Source of the DNA: an uncultured Propionibacteriaceae bacterium
Lineage (GTDB): Bacteria; Actinomycetota; Actinomycetes; Propionibacteriales; Propionibacteriaceae
Assembly: GCA_936924635.1 (NCBI GenBank)
Contig: CAKZHP010000009.1
Location: forward strand, 1 to 7,033
DNA: 7,033 nt
Reading direction: 5' to 3'
Part shown: positions 6,007-7,033 of the stretch, piece by piece
Position numbering within the stretch: position 1 is the first letter of the stretch
Layout of the letters: each line of letters begins with the position of its first letter
The notes under the pieces: model-generated
Databases searched by the model: none
Seen by the model: the letters and a program-made list of their open reading frames with translations, nothing else
What the model was told of the DNA's origin: nothing
Made by a program: the position numbers and the translations under genes

Positions 6007-7033
6007 GTGGCAAGCGCATCCCAGAACTACCTGGCCATCATCAAGGTCGTCGGCGTCGGCGGTGGCGGCGTCAACGCCGTCAACCGGATGATCGAGGCGG
6101 GCCTCCGTGGCGTGGAGTTCGTCGCCGTGAACACCGATGCGCAGGCGCTGCTGATGAGCGACGCCGACGTGAAGCTCGACATCGGCCGTGACCTCACCCG
6201 TGGCCTGGGCGCCGGCGCCAACCCCGACAAGGGGCGCCAGGCGGCCGAGGACCACTCCGACGAGATCGAGGAGGTCCTCAAGGGGGCCGACATGGTCTTC
6301 GTGACGGCGGGCGAGGGCGGCGGCACCGGCACCGGCGGCGCGCCGATCGTGGCGCGCATCGCCCGCTCGCTGGGCGCCCTGACCATCGGTGTGGTCACCC
6401 GCCCCTTCAGCTTCGAGGGGCGTCGCCGCTCCACGCAGGCGGAGAACGGCATCGCCGCCCTGCGCGACGAGGTCGACACCCTGATCGTCATCCCGAACGA
6501 CAAGCTGCTCGAGATGACCGACCACCAGATCGCGATCCTCGACGCGTTCCGCCAGGCCGACCAGGTGCTGATGCAGGGTGTCTCCGGCATCACCGACCTG
6601 ATCACCACCCCCGGGCTGATCAACCTCGACTTCGCCGACGTGAAGGCGGTCATGTCCGATGCCGGCTCCGCCCTCATGGGCATCGGCAGCGCGCGCGGTG
6701 AGGACCGGGCCCGGGCCGCGGCCGAGATGGCGGTCTCCTCGCCGCTGCTGGAGGCCAGCATCGACGGCGCCCACGGCGTGCTCCTCTCCATCGCCGGCGG
6801 CTCCGACCTGGGCCTGCACGAGGTGTCAGCGGCCGCCAACCTCATCGAGGAGGCGGCTCACGACGAGGCGAACATCATCTTCGGCACCGTCATCGACGAC
6901 GCGCTCGGCGACGAGGTGCGGATCACCGTCATCGCCGCCGGCTTCGACGGCGGCGTGCCCTCGACCCCGCCGCGGGCTCCACGGCCGGAGGTGCGCAGCG
7001 CGCCACCCCAGCCCCAGCAGCGCCCGGCAGAGC
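6007..7033 (+). CDS. ftsZ: Cell division GTPase FtsZ (3'-truncated)
   Basis: Tubulin-homologous cytoplasmic GTPase that polymerises into the division ring. 342 residues are visible and the frame is still open at the window edge. The start of the nucleotide-binding domain shows GVGGGGVNAVNRM (16-28). The tubulin signature is GGGTGTG (104-110), followed by VVTRPFSFEGRRR. The T7 loop is NLDFAD (206-211), with D208 and D211 matching the catalytic aspartates that complete the GTPase site of the neighbouring subunit. GSALMGIGSARGEDRA and SSPLLEASIDGA follow, and the C-terminal domain ends near VIAAGFDGG. A Pro/Gln/Arg-rich stretch then begins the variable linker; the rest of the linker and the C-terminal peptide lie beyond the window. 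The GTG start is set by the conserved N-terminus and the AAGG at 5995. It is separated from ftsQ by 150 bp, unlike the tightly packed upstream genes. Confidence 0.97.
   Translation, partial: MASASQNYLAIIKVVGVGGGGVNAVNRMIEAGLRGVEFVAVNTDAQALLMSDADVKLDIGRDLTRGLGAGANPDKGRQAAEDHSDEIEEVLKGADMVFVTAGEGGGTGTGGAPIVARIARSLGALTIGVVTRPFSFEGRRRSTQAENGIAALRDEVDTLIVIPNDKLLEMTDHQIAILDAFRQADQVLMQGVSGITDLITTPGLINLDFADVKAVMSDAGSALMGIGSARGEDRARAAAEMAVSSPLLEASIDGAHGVLLSIAGGSDLGLHEVSAAANLIEEAAHDEANIIFGTVIDDALGDEVRITVIAAGFDGGVPSTPPRAPRPEVRSAPPQPQQRPAE

Larger units (their letters stand above)
1..7033 (+). other. dcw (division and cell wall) gene cluster segment
   Basis: Six co-directional genes, murD-ftsW-murG-murC-ftsQ-ftsZ, are each recognised by family motifs. 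The order and the absence of murB, ddl and ftsA between murC and ftsZ are the pattern known from actinobacteria. Gaps are 7 bp (murD-ftsW) and 11 bp (ftsW-murG), and overlaps are 4 bp (murG-murC) and 11 bp (murC-ftsQ). The only longer gap, 150 bp, precedes ftsZ. A single transcript through ftsQ, with extra control before ftsZ, is inferred from spacing. Both ends of the cluster lie outside the window. Confidence 0.95.

Noticed and set aside
5955..6191. Small + strand open frame spanning the ftsZ leader and the ftsZ start
   Set aside because: It is out of frame with ftsZ, is Arg-rich, and lacks a Shine-Dalgarno or any motif.
6004..6845. Two long minus-strand open frames opposite ftsZ
   Set aside because: They mirror conserved FtsZ codons, and their composition is biased without any domain. 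The + strand FtsZ frame explains the region.
1..7033. Mobile elements, CRISPR arrays, tRNA or rRNA genes, or a new accessory system
   Set aside because: Coding sequence for six conserved dcw genes fills all but about 170 bases. No repeat arrays, terminal repeats, integrase or transposase motifs, or RNA gene signatures were seen.

Overview
The window is an ordinary stretch of the division and cell wall (dcw) cluster of a high-GC Gram-positive bacterium (Actinomycetota). The evidence is strong G/C bias at third codon positions, frequent GTG starts, the gene order murD-ftsW-murG-murC-ftsQ-ftsZ with no murB, ddl or ftsA between murC and ftsZ, and an FtsZ amino terminus (MASASQNYLAIIKVVGVGGG) of the form familiar from this phylum. 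The order or genus cannot be fixed from the sequence alone. All genes lie on the + strand.

Layout: 1-1365 is the 3' part of murD (its start is upstream of the window). 1373-2623 is ftsW, 2635-3726 murG, 3723-5135 murC and 5125-5856 ftsQ. These five are packed with gaps of 7 and 11 bp and overlaps of 4 and 11 bp, and most have a recognisable Shine-Dalgarno sequence, so they look like one transcript with translational coupling at murG/murC and murC/ftsQ. A 150-bp non-coding gap (5857-6006) follows. It holds a near-perfect 20-bp palindrome, a weak -10-like element and two overlapping small hairpins. ftsZ then starts at a GTG at 6007 and runs off the end of the window within its Pro/Gln-rich linker.

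How the genes work together: MurC adds L-Ala to UDP-MurNAc and MurD adds D-Glu to the product, both in the cytoplasm. MurG adds GlcNAc to lipid I at the inner face of the membrane to make lipid II. FtsW is the SEDS glycosyltransferase that polymerises lipid II at the septum. FtsQ is the bitopic divisome scaffold, and FtsZ is the tubulin-like GTPase that organises the ring. The only sizeable gap lies just before ftsZ, which fits separate control of FtsZ level.

No new biological system was found. The points worth a second look are small: the ftsQ-ftsZ leader structures, a palindrome inside the start of ftsQ, excess CGTACG hexamers, a strict GTA-before-Arg codon context, a short insertion near the carbamylated lysine of MurD, and a few off-consensus residues in FtsW and MurC.
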